DNA from: Merdivicinus sp050943495
GTDB taxonomy: Bacteria; Bacillota; Clostridia; Oscillospirales; Ruminococcaceae
NCBI GenBank assembly: GCA_050943495.1
Contig: JBMNPH010000003.1
Span: forward strand, 144,780-208,779
Reading direction: 5' to 3'
Length of the DNA: 64,000 bases
Made by a program: the position numbers and the translations under genes. A model generated the notes under the pieces. The model searched no databases. It was given only the letters and a program-made list of their open reading frames with translations, and was not told the DNA's origin. Positions 25,139 to 34,175 of this stretch are shown here, piece after piece; position 1 is the stretch's first letter; each line of letters opens with the position of its first letter.

Positions 25139-26716
25139 TTATTTTGCAGAAGAAATATGGCGCAGTGTTGTGTCGATTAAACTTTGGATTTCCACCGTTC
25201 CCACGCCGAAAATCGAGGTTGCCAACTTCCCGTGCAGGGGTTCTGTCCAACTAGAATCAATGTGTTTAATTCCGTACATCATCCCCAATATGGAACCTAC
25301 CGTCGCCCCGTTGCAGTCAGTATCAAAGCCGGTCTGTACGGCAAGACCGATGGATTCTCCAAAATTTCCTTTTCCATACAGCAGCGCAGCAACAACAATT
25401 CGGGCATTGGAGATGGTATGACACCAATCGTGGCCGCTTCGGTCATCATAACGCTCGGTAATTTTCCGGAAAGCTTCTTCCTGTCCGACACCGTTTCGAT
25501 AATCCGCAAGCATTCCGGAAAGTTCCTCATAAAGGCGGCTGCCTGCCGGGATCTGCGACAATCCGACCCGGATGACAGTTTCCATATCCTGACAACAAGC
25601 AGCTGCCGCCAGCATTGCAGCAACCAGCATCTCCCCGTAAATACCGTTTTTTACATGCGAAATGCAGGCATCCCGCCATGCCATCTCTGCCGCTTTTTCC
25701 GGATCGCCCGGATTGATGTAGCCAAAATAATCCCCGCGAATCTGTGCGCCGATCCATTCCCGGTAATGATTTTTATAGTAGGCTGACTGGGGCGGGAAAA
25801 AGCCATTGACAAAATTGCAGAATGCCACCCGTTCCGCCGTGCAATAGGCATCTTTCGGCTGCCACGCAAGCCATGCCTTTGCCACATCCTGCGGGGTGAA
25901 GGAACATGAATATTCTTCGACCAGTCGCTGATATAAGACCGTATAATTGGTATCGTCGTCTACCGGCGCTGCCGAAATTGTATCCGCATAATTTCCCCGA
26001 AAGTGGAACTGATATCGTTCTCTGCGTTCTGGCGTAATATCGCTGCTTTGCAGATACCGGTGCATCGGAAAATTCCCTGTTTCTTTCAGGAAGGGAATCA
26101 ATTCTCCGCGCCGAATCCCTTCCAACGGTTTTCCGAGCAGGCATCCTGCAATTCTGCCATACCATGCGCCCTCAATCTTACGCCGCAGCTGTGCCAGATC
26201 CGGCATTTCGCCTTTCCAGACAAATCCATCCCGTTCTGCACAGATTCCCTCATAATCGGAAGGTTCCCGATAAGGATACCCCGGCATGACCGGCGCACTG
26301 CGGGTAATTTGAAACAGGACATCAGATACAGCGTCCCGATATTCATCGTCCGGCATTTTCTGAGCAGCCGAAAACAGTGCCTCATAGGGACGGACATCAA
26401 TTCCCTCTTCCAGACACTGCTGATATTCCACATCAAGGTCATGCGAATATTTCTGCCAGCTATGCAGAGCCGAGTACGCCGGCTTGATATGCGCCTCTAC
26501 TTCCTCCATCATGCGCAGATCCCGCTCGCAGAGCAGGCGGTCCAGCGAAATATGAAACTGTTTCGCCATCCGGATTACATGTTCCAGTCCCGGTTGCGCC
26601 GTCCCATTTTCCCACTTCTGCACTGCTTGCCGGGATACCTCCAGCATTTCCGCAAAACGTTCCTGCGAAAGATTTTGATCCATCCGCAATTGATAGATTT
26701 TTGTCTTTAATTCCAT
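25139..26716 (-). CDS. XRE helix-turn-helix fused to ADP-ribosylglycohydrolase
   Basis: A 525-residue fusion. Residues 1-60 are an XRE-type helix-turn-helix (LSQERFAEMLEVSRQAVQKW). Residues about 178-525 are an ADP-ribosylglycohydrolase: GAWYGRIAGCLLGKPLEG at the start, and metal-binding clusters DDDTNYT (253-259) and DTDCNGAT (465-472), both intact. A linker of about 115 residues lies between. The family removes ADP-ribose from proteins or small molecules, using two magnesium ions. Fused to a DNA-binding domain it could be a regulator responding to an ADP-ribosylated ligand. The ATG at 26716 follows GCGGAGGTGACGAGC; a GTG three codons earlier lies inside that site. Monocistronic. Confidence 0.82.
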   Translation of the reverse strand: MELKTKIYQLRMDQNLSQERFAEMLEVSRQAVQKWENGTAQPGLEHVIRMAKQFHISLDRLLCERDLRMMEEVEAHIKPAYSALHSWQKYSHDLDVEYQQCLEEGIDVRPYEALFSAAQKMPDDEYRDAVSDVLFQITRSAPVMPGYPYREPSDYEGICAERDGFVWKGEMPDLAQLRRKIEGAWYGRIAGCLLGKPLEGIRRGELIPFLKETGNFPMHRYLQSSDITPERRERYQFHFRGNYADTISAAPVDDDTNYTVLYQRLVEEYSCSFTPQDVAKAWLAWQPKDAYCTAERVAFCNFVNGFFPPQSAYYKNHYREWIGAQIRGDYFGYINPGDPEKAAEMAWRDACISHVKNGIYGEMLVAAMLAAAACCQDMETVIRVGLSQIPAGSRLYEELSGMLADYRNGVGQEEAFRKITERYDDRSGHDWCHTISNARIVVAALLYGKGNFGESIGLAVQTGFDTDCNGATVGSILGMMYGIKHIDSSWTEPLHGKLATSIFGVGTVEIQSLIDTTLRHISSAK

Positions 26717-26832
26717 GCTCGTCACCTCCGCTTTCTTATATTATATGTCAGAGAATCCACAATCACAAGCAAAAAAGAATCGCAAAATCCGCTACCGCTG
26801 GTTGCGGGGCAAAAATTCTCTCAAAACAGGAA

Positions 26833-26861
26833 TTGCGCCGTCTGTGATTTTGGAGTATAAT
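26833..26861 (+). promoter_or_regulatory. Promoter of the aldo/keto reductase gene
   Basis: TTGCGC (26833-26838), a 17-base spacer and a perfect TATAAT (26856-26861), 45 bases before the ATG. Confidence 0.6.
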
Positions 26862-26905
26862 AAAAGGACAAAGTCTACAATACAAAATGGAAAGGGGTTT
26901 TCCTT

Positions 26906-27931
26906 ATGCAGAAAGTTCGCCTCGGAAGAACCGGATTGATGGTGACCAAAACCTCCTTTGGCGCCCTCCCCATCCAGAGAATTTCGTTTGACGAAACCCG
27001 CGCCATTCTCCGGAAGGCATATGAAAGCGGCATCAATTTCTTTGATACTGCCAGATCTTACAGCAACAGCGAGGAAAAAATCGGCTATTCTCTCGCCGAC
27101 GTCCGCAAGGATATCTACCTGGCGACCAAATCTCCCAGCAAGGATAAAGAGGGGGTTCTGCGGGACATTCAGACCAGCCTGCAGCTTCTGAAAACCGATT
27201 ACGTTGACATTCTGCAGCTGCACAACCCCTCCCAGCTTCCTGATCCGGAGGATCCGGATGGGATGTATGCCGGACTGTTGGAAGCACAAAAACGCGGATA
27301 CTGCCGCTTTATCGGCATCACCAATCACCGTCTGGAACTGGCAGTGGAGGCAGCCAAATCCGGAAAATATGATACCGTTCAATATCCTTTCAACTACCTC
27401 AGCACCCCTGCGGAGGAAGATCTGGTTCGGCTGTGTGCCCAGGAAGATGTCGGATTTATCGTAATGAAAGCTATGTCCGGTGGATTGATTACCGATGCGT
27501 CAGTTACATTCGCACATCTGCGGCAGTTTGAAAATGCAGTGCCGATTTATGGAATCCAGCGCATGGAAGAATTGGAACAATTCCTGTCTCTGGAGGAAAA
27601 TCCGCCTGTTCTGGACGAAAAAATGATGGCAGTAATTGCTAAAGACCGCAAGGAACTCGCCGGTAATTTCTGCCGCGGCTGCGGTTACTGCATGCCCTGT
27701 CCGGCCGGAATTGACATTCCCACTGCTGCTAGAATGTCGCTGCTTCTGCGGCGCTCTCCCTACCAGAACTGGCTCAAGGACGAGCAATATAAAGCCATGC
27801 AGCGGATTGAGGACTGCAAGCACTGCAATCAGTGCAGTGCAAAATGTCCGTACCAATTGGATACTCCCGCTCTGCTTCGAGCAAACTGGGAGGATTACCA
27901 ACAATTCTATCGCGAACATCAGCCAAAATAA
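26906..27931 (+). CDS. Aldo/keto reductase with C-terminal 4Fe-4S domain
   Basis: A 341-residue oxidoreductase. The AKR barrel shows the catalytic Tyr region INFFDTARSYSNSEEKIG (residues about 45-62, Asp and Tyr of the tetrad), Lys in YLATKSPSKD and the HNPS region after DILQL. The last 90 residues hold two cysteine clusters (FCRGCGYCMPC and CKHCNQCSAKCP) typical of a ferredoxin-like domain found in anaerobe AKRs. The substrate is unknown. A strong AAAGGGG site precedes the ATG. It converges on the GH3 gene with a shared terminator. Confidence 0.9.
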   Translation: MQKVRLGRTGLMVTKTSFGALPIQRISFDETRAILRKAYESGINFFDTARSYSNSEEKIGYSLADVRKDIYLATKSPSKDKEGVLRDIQTSLQLLKTDYVDILQLHNPSQLPDPEDPDGMYAGLLEAQKRGYCRFIGITNHRLELAVEAAKSGKYDTVQYPFNYLSTPAEEDLVRLCAQEDVGFIVMKAMSGGLITDASVTFAHLRQFENAVPIYGIQRMEELEQFLSLEENPPVLDEKMMAVIAKDRKELAGNFCRGCGYCMPCPAGIDIPTAARMSLLLRRSPYQNWLKDEQYKAMQRIEDCKHCNQCSAKCPYQLDTPALLRANWEDYQQFYREHQPK

Positions 27932-27946
27932 AAATTTCAATACAGC

Positions 27947-27983
27947 AAAGCCGCCGGTCCTATTAAAGAACCAGCGGCTTTTT
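27947..27983. terminator. Bidirectional terminator between aldo/keto reductase and GH3
   Basis: AAAGCCGC-GGT (from 27947) pairs with ACC-GCGGCTTT (to 27981), with one mismatch. T run on the plus side; A run on the other side serves the convergent GH3 gene. Confidence 0.75.
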
Positions 27984-27990
27984 CATGAGA

Positions 27991-30222
27991 TCAATAAGTC
28001 AGCCCAAAATCCAATTCATAATAATTTCCTACAGCATCCCGATAAGCATATGCTTTCCCGTTTTCGTCCTTCAGTGAGTCGGGCATATACAAATCCTTAT
28101 CGTAGCCGGGAACATCGTTCGGACTCACACAGACGCCGTCCGCATTGACTTTCAGGACTTCGTCTCCTCTAGGAAGGGTAATCGGCAGCCGTCCTACCGG
28201 CGCAAAACGCCCCAGCATAACGTCCAGCGTTGCCGAGGGATAAGTGTCAAATCCAACAGTTAACGCATCTGCCAGCGGTTCAACATTTCCGACCTGCCAT
28301 GCCAGCGTTACATTGATATTCATCAGCACTTTTCCACCGTTCCGATGAATAGTTTCTGCAATTTCACGGATTTTTGCCATTCCACTCAACGTGGTTTCCG
28401 CATGGGTCTCCGCCGTGGGACGCCCCTGCTGATCCACATTGGGAACAATTTTTCCCTCACACAGATCCAATTCGAGATATCCCGGTGTCGCGCTGAAATA
28501 TTCGCCGGAAGAAGGGCTGAGCATCAAAATTGCATAATCTGCCTTTGCCGGATCATCCGTCAGCGTTACTTCCGCACCAAGTCCTGCACGCAGTGCCTCC
28601 GTTGCCTTCTGAGCTGTTTCGAGCTTTTTGCTAAAACATTCTGCATAAACCAGTTTGCCGTTGAGTTTGTTCGCGGTTAGAGGAAGAATTCCGTCATTTT
28701 TCAGCAGTACCACTGATTTGCGGTGAACTTCCATGGCTTCCTCCCAGTCGGAACGGGTATTGGTGACAACTTCCACCGCATTCTTCGGATCCCGATACGG
28801 ATTTTCAAACATACCCAGTTCAAACATTTCCCGCAGAGTCCGGGTCACTGCACGATCCAGCGCCTCTCGGGTCAGCACCAATTCTTCTTTGGTAAATCCT
28901 TCGGGAATCGGATGAGTATCGTAATAGCCGTTGACCGCACGGGTCATTGCTTCCCTGCCTTCTTCCATATCAAACAGGCCGCTGATTAGATCCACTCCGA
29001 CGTGATTGACCGCAAAGCCAATCCGTTCGGGCACATCCAGCATCTCGACGCCCCATTTCATATTGTGCACAATTCCGGTATCCGAATTGATATATCCTTC
29101 GAATCCCATCTGTCCCCGCAGCATTCCGTCGATGAACGGTTTGTTATAGGCAAACCCGTATGGCCGCATTTCCACGGGATTTCCTTTGCAGTCGGTCTGC
29201 GGACTGCTTTTTTCTTTTGACGGCTTGGAATAATACGGCATAATCGCCGAGGTATGACAATCTACTGCTGCTTGGAAAGACGGCACATGATATTTCTGCA
29301 GACTACCAGGGGTTTTATAGACGTTCCACTGTCCCATCGCATAATGGGGATCAAACCCATTTTCCCGCGGACCTCCACCTGGAAAATGCTTGACCGTCAT
29401 GGCAACGCCGTCCGTGGTAACGCCCTCGGCACTGCCTTGAATACCTGGAACAAGATGCCGGAAAATCTCTGTAATCAATTCCGGATCTTCTCCAAAGGTG
29501 CCATATGTGCGCTGCCAGCGCGGATCGCTCATCACATCCGCCATATACATATATCCCTTTTTCATGCCGACTGCATCCCATTCGCGCCGGACACAATCCG
29601 CAAAACGGTCAATGATTTCCATACTGTCGCCCCGGACAGCCGCCGCAATTCCCAATGTTCCCGGCCATGCCGCAAAAACACCGGAAGCATCATTCATGCC
29701 GTATACCAGTTCCCCGTTTTCATTTCGGGAATTGGATACCACCTGCACCGGGACAAAGTGTTCGCATTCTTCCGCCGTCGCGTGAAGTTGATCGATCCAG
29801 TCTGCCAATTCATCTGGTTTGGGATTTTCACGCAGAATAATATGCCGCGCCCACCAATCCTTCAACAAGGTGCTGGTACCGGGCAGGTGCTGTTCTCCGA
29901 AAATGGTCTTCCCGTTAAATTCTCCCTCATCCAGCAACCCAGATTCATCCTTTTTCGCAGGGTCCTCCTGTTTGAGTCCAGTACGCCAGTCTGAAATGAA
30001 AATCTGCCCCAGCTTTTCTTCCTCTGTCAGCACCTTGACCAATGCCTGTGCACGTTCCATTGCCGGCAGACGCCAGTCATCAAAAGCCTTGAATTCTCCC
30101 GATCCATCCAGATCCTTAAAATACAGACCATCCTTTTCGATCACCTTCCGGGAGACGGTGCCAATCGTCGGTCCATTCGGATTCTGATAATAACGTACAT
30201 GTTCCGATGCTTTCTTTGCCAT
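27991..30222 (-). CDS. Glycoside hydrolase family 3 (beta-glucosidase/xylosidase-like)
   Basis: A 743-residue two-domain GH3 enzyme. The N-terminal barrel contains DPRWQRTYGTFGEDPELITE (the region conserved in GH3) and VKHFPGGGPRENG, with the nucleophile Asp expected in GFEGYINSDTGIV (SDTG instead of the usual SDW). The second domain begins near residue 510 (RKSVVLLKNDGILPL). No signal peptide, so it acts on imported oligosaccharides. It is divergent from a GPH symporter across a 350-base regulatory region, suggesting uptake and hydrolysis of a beta-glycoside are co-controlled. The specificity is not determined. Confidence 0.88.
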   Translation of the reverse strand: MAKKASEHVRYYQNPNGPTIGTVSRKVIEKDGLYFKDLDGSGEFKAFDDWRLPAMERAQALVKVLTEEEKLGQIFISDWRTGLKQEDPAKKDESGLLDEGEFNGKTIFGEQHLPGTSTLLKDWWARHIILRENPKPDELADWIDQLHATAEECEHFVPVQVVSNSRNENGELVYGMNDASGVFAAWPGTLGIAAAVRGDSMEIIDRFADCVRREWDAVGMKKGYMYMADVMSDPRWQRTYGTFGEDPELITEIFRHLVPGIQGSAEGVTTDGVAMTVKHFPGGGPRENGFDPHYAMGQWNVYKTPGSLQKYHVPSFQAAVDCHTSAIMPYYSKPSKEKSSPQTDCKGNPVEMRPYGFAYNKPFIDGMLRGQMGFEGYINSDTGIVHNMKWGVEMLDVPERIGFAVNHVGVDLISGLFDMEEGREAMTRAVNGYYDTHPIPEGFTKEELVLTREALDRAVTRTLREMFELGMFENPYRDPKNAVEVVTNTRSDWEEAMEVHRKSVVLLKNDGILPLTANKLNGKLVYAECFSKKLETAQKATEALRAGLGAEVTLTDDPAKADYAILMLSPSSGEYFSATPGYLELDLCEGKIVPNVDQQGRPTAETHAETTLSGMAKIREIAETIHRNGGKVLMNINVTLAWQVGNVEPLADALTVGFDTYPSATLDVMLGRFAPVGRLPITLPRGDEVLKVNADGVCVSPNDVPGYDKDLYMPDSLKDENGKAYAYRDAVGNYYELDFGLTY

Positions 30223-30572
30223 TTGAAAACTCCTTTCTTTCGCAATATTTTCTGCTATTATTATGTCACATCAAAAAAAAATACGGTAGAAAAATTTTTG
30301 GATGAAATCGTAAATGGTTACGAAAATGATTTTATCCGCTTCCTTTTGATCCAATAAATTATCTGTAAAATGTCATTTTATGTTATAATTTCTAGTAAAA
30401 TGCCACAATATTGGAGTAATAAAAAATTTTAGTAAAATTGTCTGGATACATCTAAAAATCTTACTAACCATACCTTCCTAAAATTGTTCATAATATAGTC
30501 ATATTAATCTGCTGCGTTCTGTTCAGTTTTCGAATAAAGCAGATATTTTCATATTGAAAGGAGAATTTCGCC
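30223..30572. promoter_or_regulatory. Divergent regulatory region between GH3 and GPH transporter, with TAAAATG repeats
   Basis: An AT-rich intergenic region of 350 bases without an ORF. It holds a perfect palindrome TAAAATGTCATTTTA (30366-30380), another TAAAATG (30396-30402) and TAAAATTG (30433-30440). A TATAAT lies at 30384-30389 without a clear -35 partner. The repeats are likely operator half-sites for a shared regulator, perhaps the AraC protein at 32779. Confidence 0.5.
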
Positions 30573-32198
30573 ATGTCAAGAAAACCACTAGAAGATCCAT
30601 CCAATGGCATTCATCGCGCCAAATTGTGGGAGATCGGCTTCTACGCCCTCAACAATACCTCCACCAATGCTTATATGATGTTAGTTGCCTCTATCTCCTA
30701 TTTTCTGGTAGGTTTGGTTGGTGTCGGCGCCGTTCTTGCTGGATCCATTGTCACCATCATGCGGATCTGGGATGGCGTTACCGACCCCTTTGTCGGCATG
30801 ATTGTCGATAATACCAACACAAAATTCGGAAAAAACAGACCCTTCATCATTATTGGACAAATCCTATTATTTGGAATGACCTTTGTCATGTTCCAGTTTA
30901 TCCCAGTTATTCCCACCGCAGGACGTTTTATTGCTTTCATTATTATTTATGCGATCTATATTATTGGCTATACCTGCCAATGTGTTGTCACCAAATCAGC
31001 TCAGACCTGTCTGACCAATGATCCTCAACAGCGTCCTATTTTTGCCATGTTTGACAGTGTCTATAACATTTTTCTGATTAATATTTTCTGGCCAATTTAT
31101 CTTTCCGGCACAATGGTACCCAAATATACTCTGACCAGCGCCGCAAACGGGGATTTGCTCGCTTCACTCATTGCAAAAAATCCTACTTTGGCTAATGTCA
31201 TCACGGAAAAAGATGGAATTCAGACACTTTCCGGTTTCTATAATCCCATGATGTGGCAGGAAGCACAATTGACTGTCGGTTTGATTGCGGCGGTCTTTGC
31301 CGTCTTTGCCATCATCGGTTTGGCACGAAAAGACAATACCAAATATTTCGGTCTGGGCAAAGCGCAAAAAATTAGTTTCAAAGATTATGCAGATGTTTTG
31401 GCACACAATCGCGGTATCCAAATGCTAGTTTTGGCTGCTTCTTCCGATAAATTGGCCGTCAACTGCATGACGAACTCGGCTGTTGTGATGGCGCTGTTCG
31501 GTATTATCTTTGGCGATTTTGCCTTGAATGGATCTGTTTCTGCAATCAGCGGTGTTCCCATTGCTCTGTTCGGTGTATTCGGAATGGGAATTATCGCACG
31601 TAAAATGGGACAGAAAAAATGCCTGGTTGTTGGTACATGGGGTTCTTTGCTTTCGGCAGTAGCACTTGGATTGCTGATTATTTTTGGACGAAGCAGCGGT
31701 ATGTCTTTACCTACCTTCTCCCTGACCGATCCTTCAACCTGGGCAAGCTTATTCAATGCATCCAGTTGGAGTTTAATCGGTGTTGCCTTTATTCTGATTT
31801 ATATCCTGCTTAAAGGATTTGCACAGCTCTCAGGATCCATCGTTATTCCCATGACGGCAGACTGTGCAGACTATGAAGTTTACCGTTCCGGACGCTATGT
31901 ACCCGGTTTGATGGGAACACTATTCAGCTTCATTGATAAATGTATTTCTTCCTTTGCTTCAACGATTGTCGCCGTAGTCTATGCAATGGTAGGATTTACT
32001 TCTACCCTTCCGACAGCTGACGACCCGTTTACAACCGGTATCCTAATTGCAACCCTGTTCTGTTACTTGGGAACTCCTGCAATCGGATGGATACTGAACG
32101 TGGTTGCAATGAAGTTCTATCCGCTTACCAAGGAAAAAATGGCGGAAATTCAAGATGAAATTGCTCGAATCAAAAGTGAAGCGACTGCACAATCTTAA
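30573..32198 (+). CDS. GPH family (glycoside-pentoside-hexuronide) cation symporter
   Basis: A 541-residue MFS-type transporter with about 12 membrane helices. The GPH signature is visible near residues 65-95: RIWDGVTDPFVGMIVDNTNT followed by FGKNRPFI. Cation-coupled uptake of a glycoside or its oligomer is expected. A strong AAAGGAGAATTTCGCC site precedes the ATG. It is divergent from the GH3 gene, the likely hydrolase for its substrate. It is somewhat longer than a typical GPH protein (about 450-500) because of an extended loop after helix 6 (residues about 175-215). Confidence 0.9.
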   Translation: MSRKPLEDPSNGIHRAKLWEIGFYALNNTSTNAYMMLVASISYFLVGLVGVGAVLAGSIVTIMRIWDGVTDPFVGMIVDNTNTKFGKNRPFIIIGQILLFGMTFVMFQFIPVIPTAGRFIAFIIIYAIYIIGYTCQCVVTKSAQTCLTNDPQQRPIFAMFDSVYNIFLINIFWPIYLSGTMVPKYTLTSAANGDLLASLIAKNPTLANVITEKDGIQTLSGFYNPMMWQEAQLTVGLIAAVFAVFAIIGLARKDNTKYFGLGKAQKISFKDYADVLAHNRGIQMLVLAASSDKLAVNCMTNSAVVMALFGIIFGDFALNGSVSAISGVPIALFGVFGMGIIARKMGQKKCLVVGTWGSLLSAVALGLLIIFGRSSGMSLPTFSLTDPSTWASLFNASSWSLIGVAFILIYILLKGFAQLSGSIVIPMTADCADYEVYRSGRYVPGLMGTLFSFIDKCISSFASTIVAVVYAMVGFTSTLPTADDPFTTGILIATLFCYLGTPAIGWILNVVAMKFYPLTKEKMAEIQDEIARIKSEATAQS

Positions 32199-32226
32199 GA
32201 TTTTTTCCAAAAAACAACATAAATTT

Positions 32227-32258
32227 CCCCCACAGGCTTGCACCCTGTGGGGGTTTAT
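32227..32258 (+). terminator. Terminator of the GPH transporter gene
   Basis: CCCCCACAGG (32227-32236) pairs with CCTGTGGGGG (32244-32253) followed by TTTATGTTAT; the T run is weak. Confidence 0.6.
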
Positions 32259-32304
32259 GTTATAGTAAAGGTAGTTTCACATGTACCATGCTGAGGTGAA
32301 TAGG

Positions 32305-32739
32305 ATGGCAAAAGGAAAGTATCAAAAACGCCGGGAAGAGGCACAGCAGCAATCCAAGATCCGAGAGGAAAAAATGGCACCGGTTATTGAATATCAACCT
32401 TCCAATGAAAATCTGACCGACTTGGATTTTCAGCGTCAAGCCGCGCAAAATGCCGCCGGACAAGAAGAAAGCACCTACGGCGTATGGGGTCCCATCTGGA
32501 AATTTATGAAATGGTGCGACTCCAAAAAGGGGCACCATACCTTTAAAAAATCTACCTATCTATGGCTGATGCTTTTTCTTGGTTGGATGGGCGGACATCG
32601 TTATTATCAAGGTCGCCGTATACTTGGGTTACTTTATACTGTATTCTGCTGGACTGGTGTCCCATTTATCCTATGTATCACCGATTTTATGGAGGTCTTC
32701 CCTCTGAAAGCAGATGAAAATGGCAAAGTCACCCTCTAA
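32305..32739 (+). CDS. TM2 domain protein
   Basis: A 144-residue protein with a charged N-terminal half (residues 1-80, many Lys, Arg, Gln, Glu) and a C-terminal TM2 domain: two membrane helices (STYLWLMLFLGWMGGHRYYQ and LGLLYTVFCWTGVPFILCIT) joined by a short turn with the conserved GxHRxY motif. TM2 proteins are small membrane proteins of unknown function. The ATG at 32305 has GAGGTGAATAGG in front; the earlier start at 32281 has no site. It may share a transcript with the AraC gene 39 bases downstream. Confidence 0.8.
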   Translation: MAKGKYQKRREEAQQQSKIREEKMAPVIEYQPSNENLTDLDFQRQAAQNAAGQEESTYGVWGPIWKFMKWCDSKKGHHTFKKSTYLWLMLFLGWMGGHRYYQGRRILGLLYTVFCWTGVPFILCITDFMEVFPLKADENGKVTL

Positions 32740-32778
32740 AATATATTACAACCAGGCGGGAAGTGAGTTGATACGGAT

Positions 32779-33987
32779 ATGCAGGCTGATCTGGTCGATG
32801 TACTGAAAACCTATTTGGCTGTCTTTAATATATCGGTGCTGCGGGTTACTCCGCCATTCCACGGATTGGAAAATTTTGATTATGGATTGCGTCGGAAAAT
32901 TGATCCAATGTTTGACTGGGAATATTTCGGAACCCAGATTCTGCAAAATCAAAGGCCTTCTTCTTTGATCATGACTGAAGATACCTTTGGTGCCCGTTAT
33001 GGTACTTTTTCCCCGCCTGACGAATATAATGCGGTCATTCTCATTGGTCCTTGGCGCGGGGCACAATCTGCCAAAGATGCCCTTTCCTGGGCTCAACGCA
33101 ATCTGGATTCAGAAGCGGCGGCGGCTGTACAATCCTACTATGACACCATTCCCCAGATTTCTGAACAAACTGTAATTGCCAGCATGGTGGCAATTGTCGA
33201 AATGATGTTTCCTTCAGAAGAATTCTGTGTGGAAAAATTATGGGAATATCGCCCTTTTCATTTTACTCCGGATTCCCGCTTCTTTAGCGAACCGATTCTA
33301 TTAGAAGACCTGCCTGCCTCCTCTCTTGAACAGCGCTATGCGGCAGAAAACGCATTTCTTGATGCCGTTGCCGCAGGAAATTCCAATGCAGCACTCAAGG
33401 CTTACCAGCAATTTTGCCGTTTTTATTTGGGAGAACGTTTCCATGCTACTATCCGTTCCCGACAAAATGCTCTTATCATTCTGAATACCTTGCTTCGTAA
33501 GGCCATTGAACGCAGCGGTGTTCATCCATATTACCTTCATATTATCAGTTCTAAGTATTCGTACAAAATTGAATCGCTTGTTACTGAAAAAGAAACTATT
33601 CAACTGCAAACCGATATGTTTCAGGAATATTGCGCTTATGTACAGCGTTACTCTCTTCGTCAATATTCCCCTCCGGTGCAGAAGGTAATCAATTACATCA
33701 ATTTTAACCTTGATAAACCTCTCTCCCTTAAGGAACTGGCTGCATTGTGTTGTATTAGTCCCAGCTACCTCTCCAATCTCTTCAAACAGGAAACAGGTTC
33801 TACTTTGACCAACTATATTTATTTACAGCGTATTCAGCGAGCTACATATCGCCTGCTGACAACCGATAATACTATTTCCTCCATTGCCGGAGAGGTCGGA
33901 GTTTTAGATGTTAATTACTTTACTAAAATATTCAAAAAAATTATGGGAAGCACCCCAACTCAATATCGTCAGGATCATCGCTCATAA
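32779..33987 (+). CDS. AraC family transcriptional regulator
   Basis: A 402-residue regulator. The last 100 residues form the AraC double helix-turn-helix (LSLKELAALCCISPSYLSNL and ISSIAGEVGVLDVNYFTKIF, ending GSTPTQYRQDHR). The N-terminal 290 residues are not a cupin; they are soluble and helical and resemble the unclassified sensor part of Firmicute AraC proteins near sugar genes. The ribosome binding site (GGGAAGTGAG) is weak and slightly far from the ATG. Its location 600 bases after the GPH transporter suggests that it controls the GH3/GPH pair. Confidence 0.82.
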   Translation: MQADLVDVLKTYLAVFNISVLRVTPPFHGLENFDYGLRRKIDPMFDWEYFGTQILQNQRPSSLIMTEDTFGARYGTFSPPDEYNAVILIGPWRGAQSAKDALSWAQRNLDSEAAAAVQSYYDTIPQISEQTVIASMVAIVEMMFPSEEFCVEKLWEYRPFHFTPDSRFFSEPILLEDLPASSLEQRYAAENAFLDAVAAGNSNAALKAYQQFCRFYLGERFHATIRSRQNALIILNTLLRKAIERSGVHPYYLHIISSKYSYKIESLVTEKETIQLQTDMFQEYCAYVQRYSLRQYSPPVQKVINYINFNLDKPLSLKELAALCCISPSYLSNLFKQETGSTLTNYIYLQRIQRATYRLLTTDNTISSIAGEVGVLDVNYFTKIFKKIMGSTPTQYRQDHRS

Positions 33988-34010
33988 GTCCTCCCTTAAA
34001 AATTCTAGGT

Positions 34011-34039
34011 AACGTCTGTCAATAGACAGGCGTTTTTTA
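34011..34039 (+). terminator. Terminator of the AraC gene
   Basis: AACGTCTGTC (34011-34020) pairs with GACAGGCGTT (34025-34034), followed by TTTTATTT. Confidence 0.8.
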
Positions 34040-34175
34040 TTTGTATGATATAGGTGGAAAAAATTTTTCACGTTGTATTAATAACTTCAATGAAATCGTT
34101 GACAAAAATTCAAAACTTATATATACTATTTTTAGCAATACCATATACAAGCAACTGATGGAAAGGAGTTTCAAA

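Noticed and set aside
30223..30572. Riboswitch before the GPH transporter
   Set aside because: The leader is AT-rich with operator-like repeats but no conserved riboswitch core or terminator/antiterminator pair.
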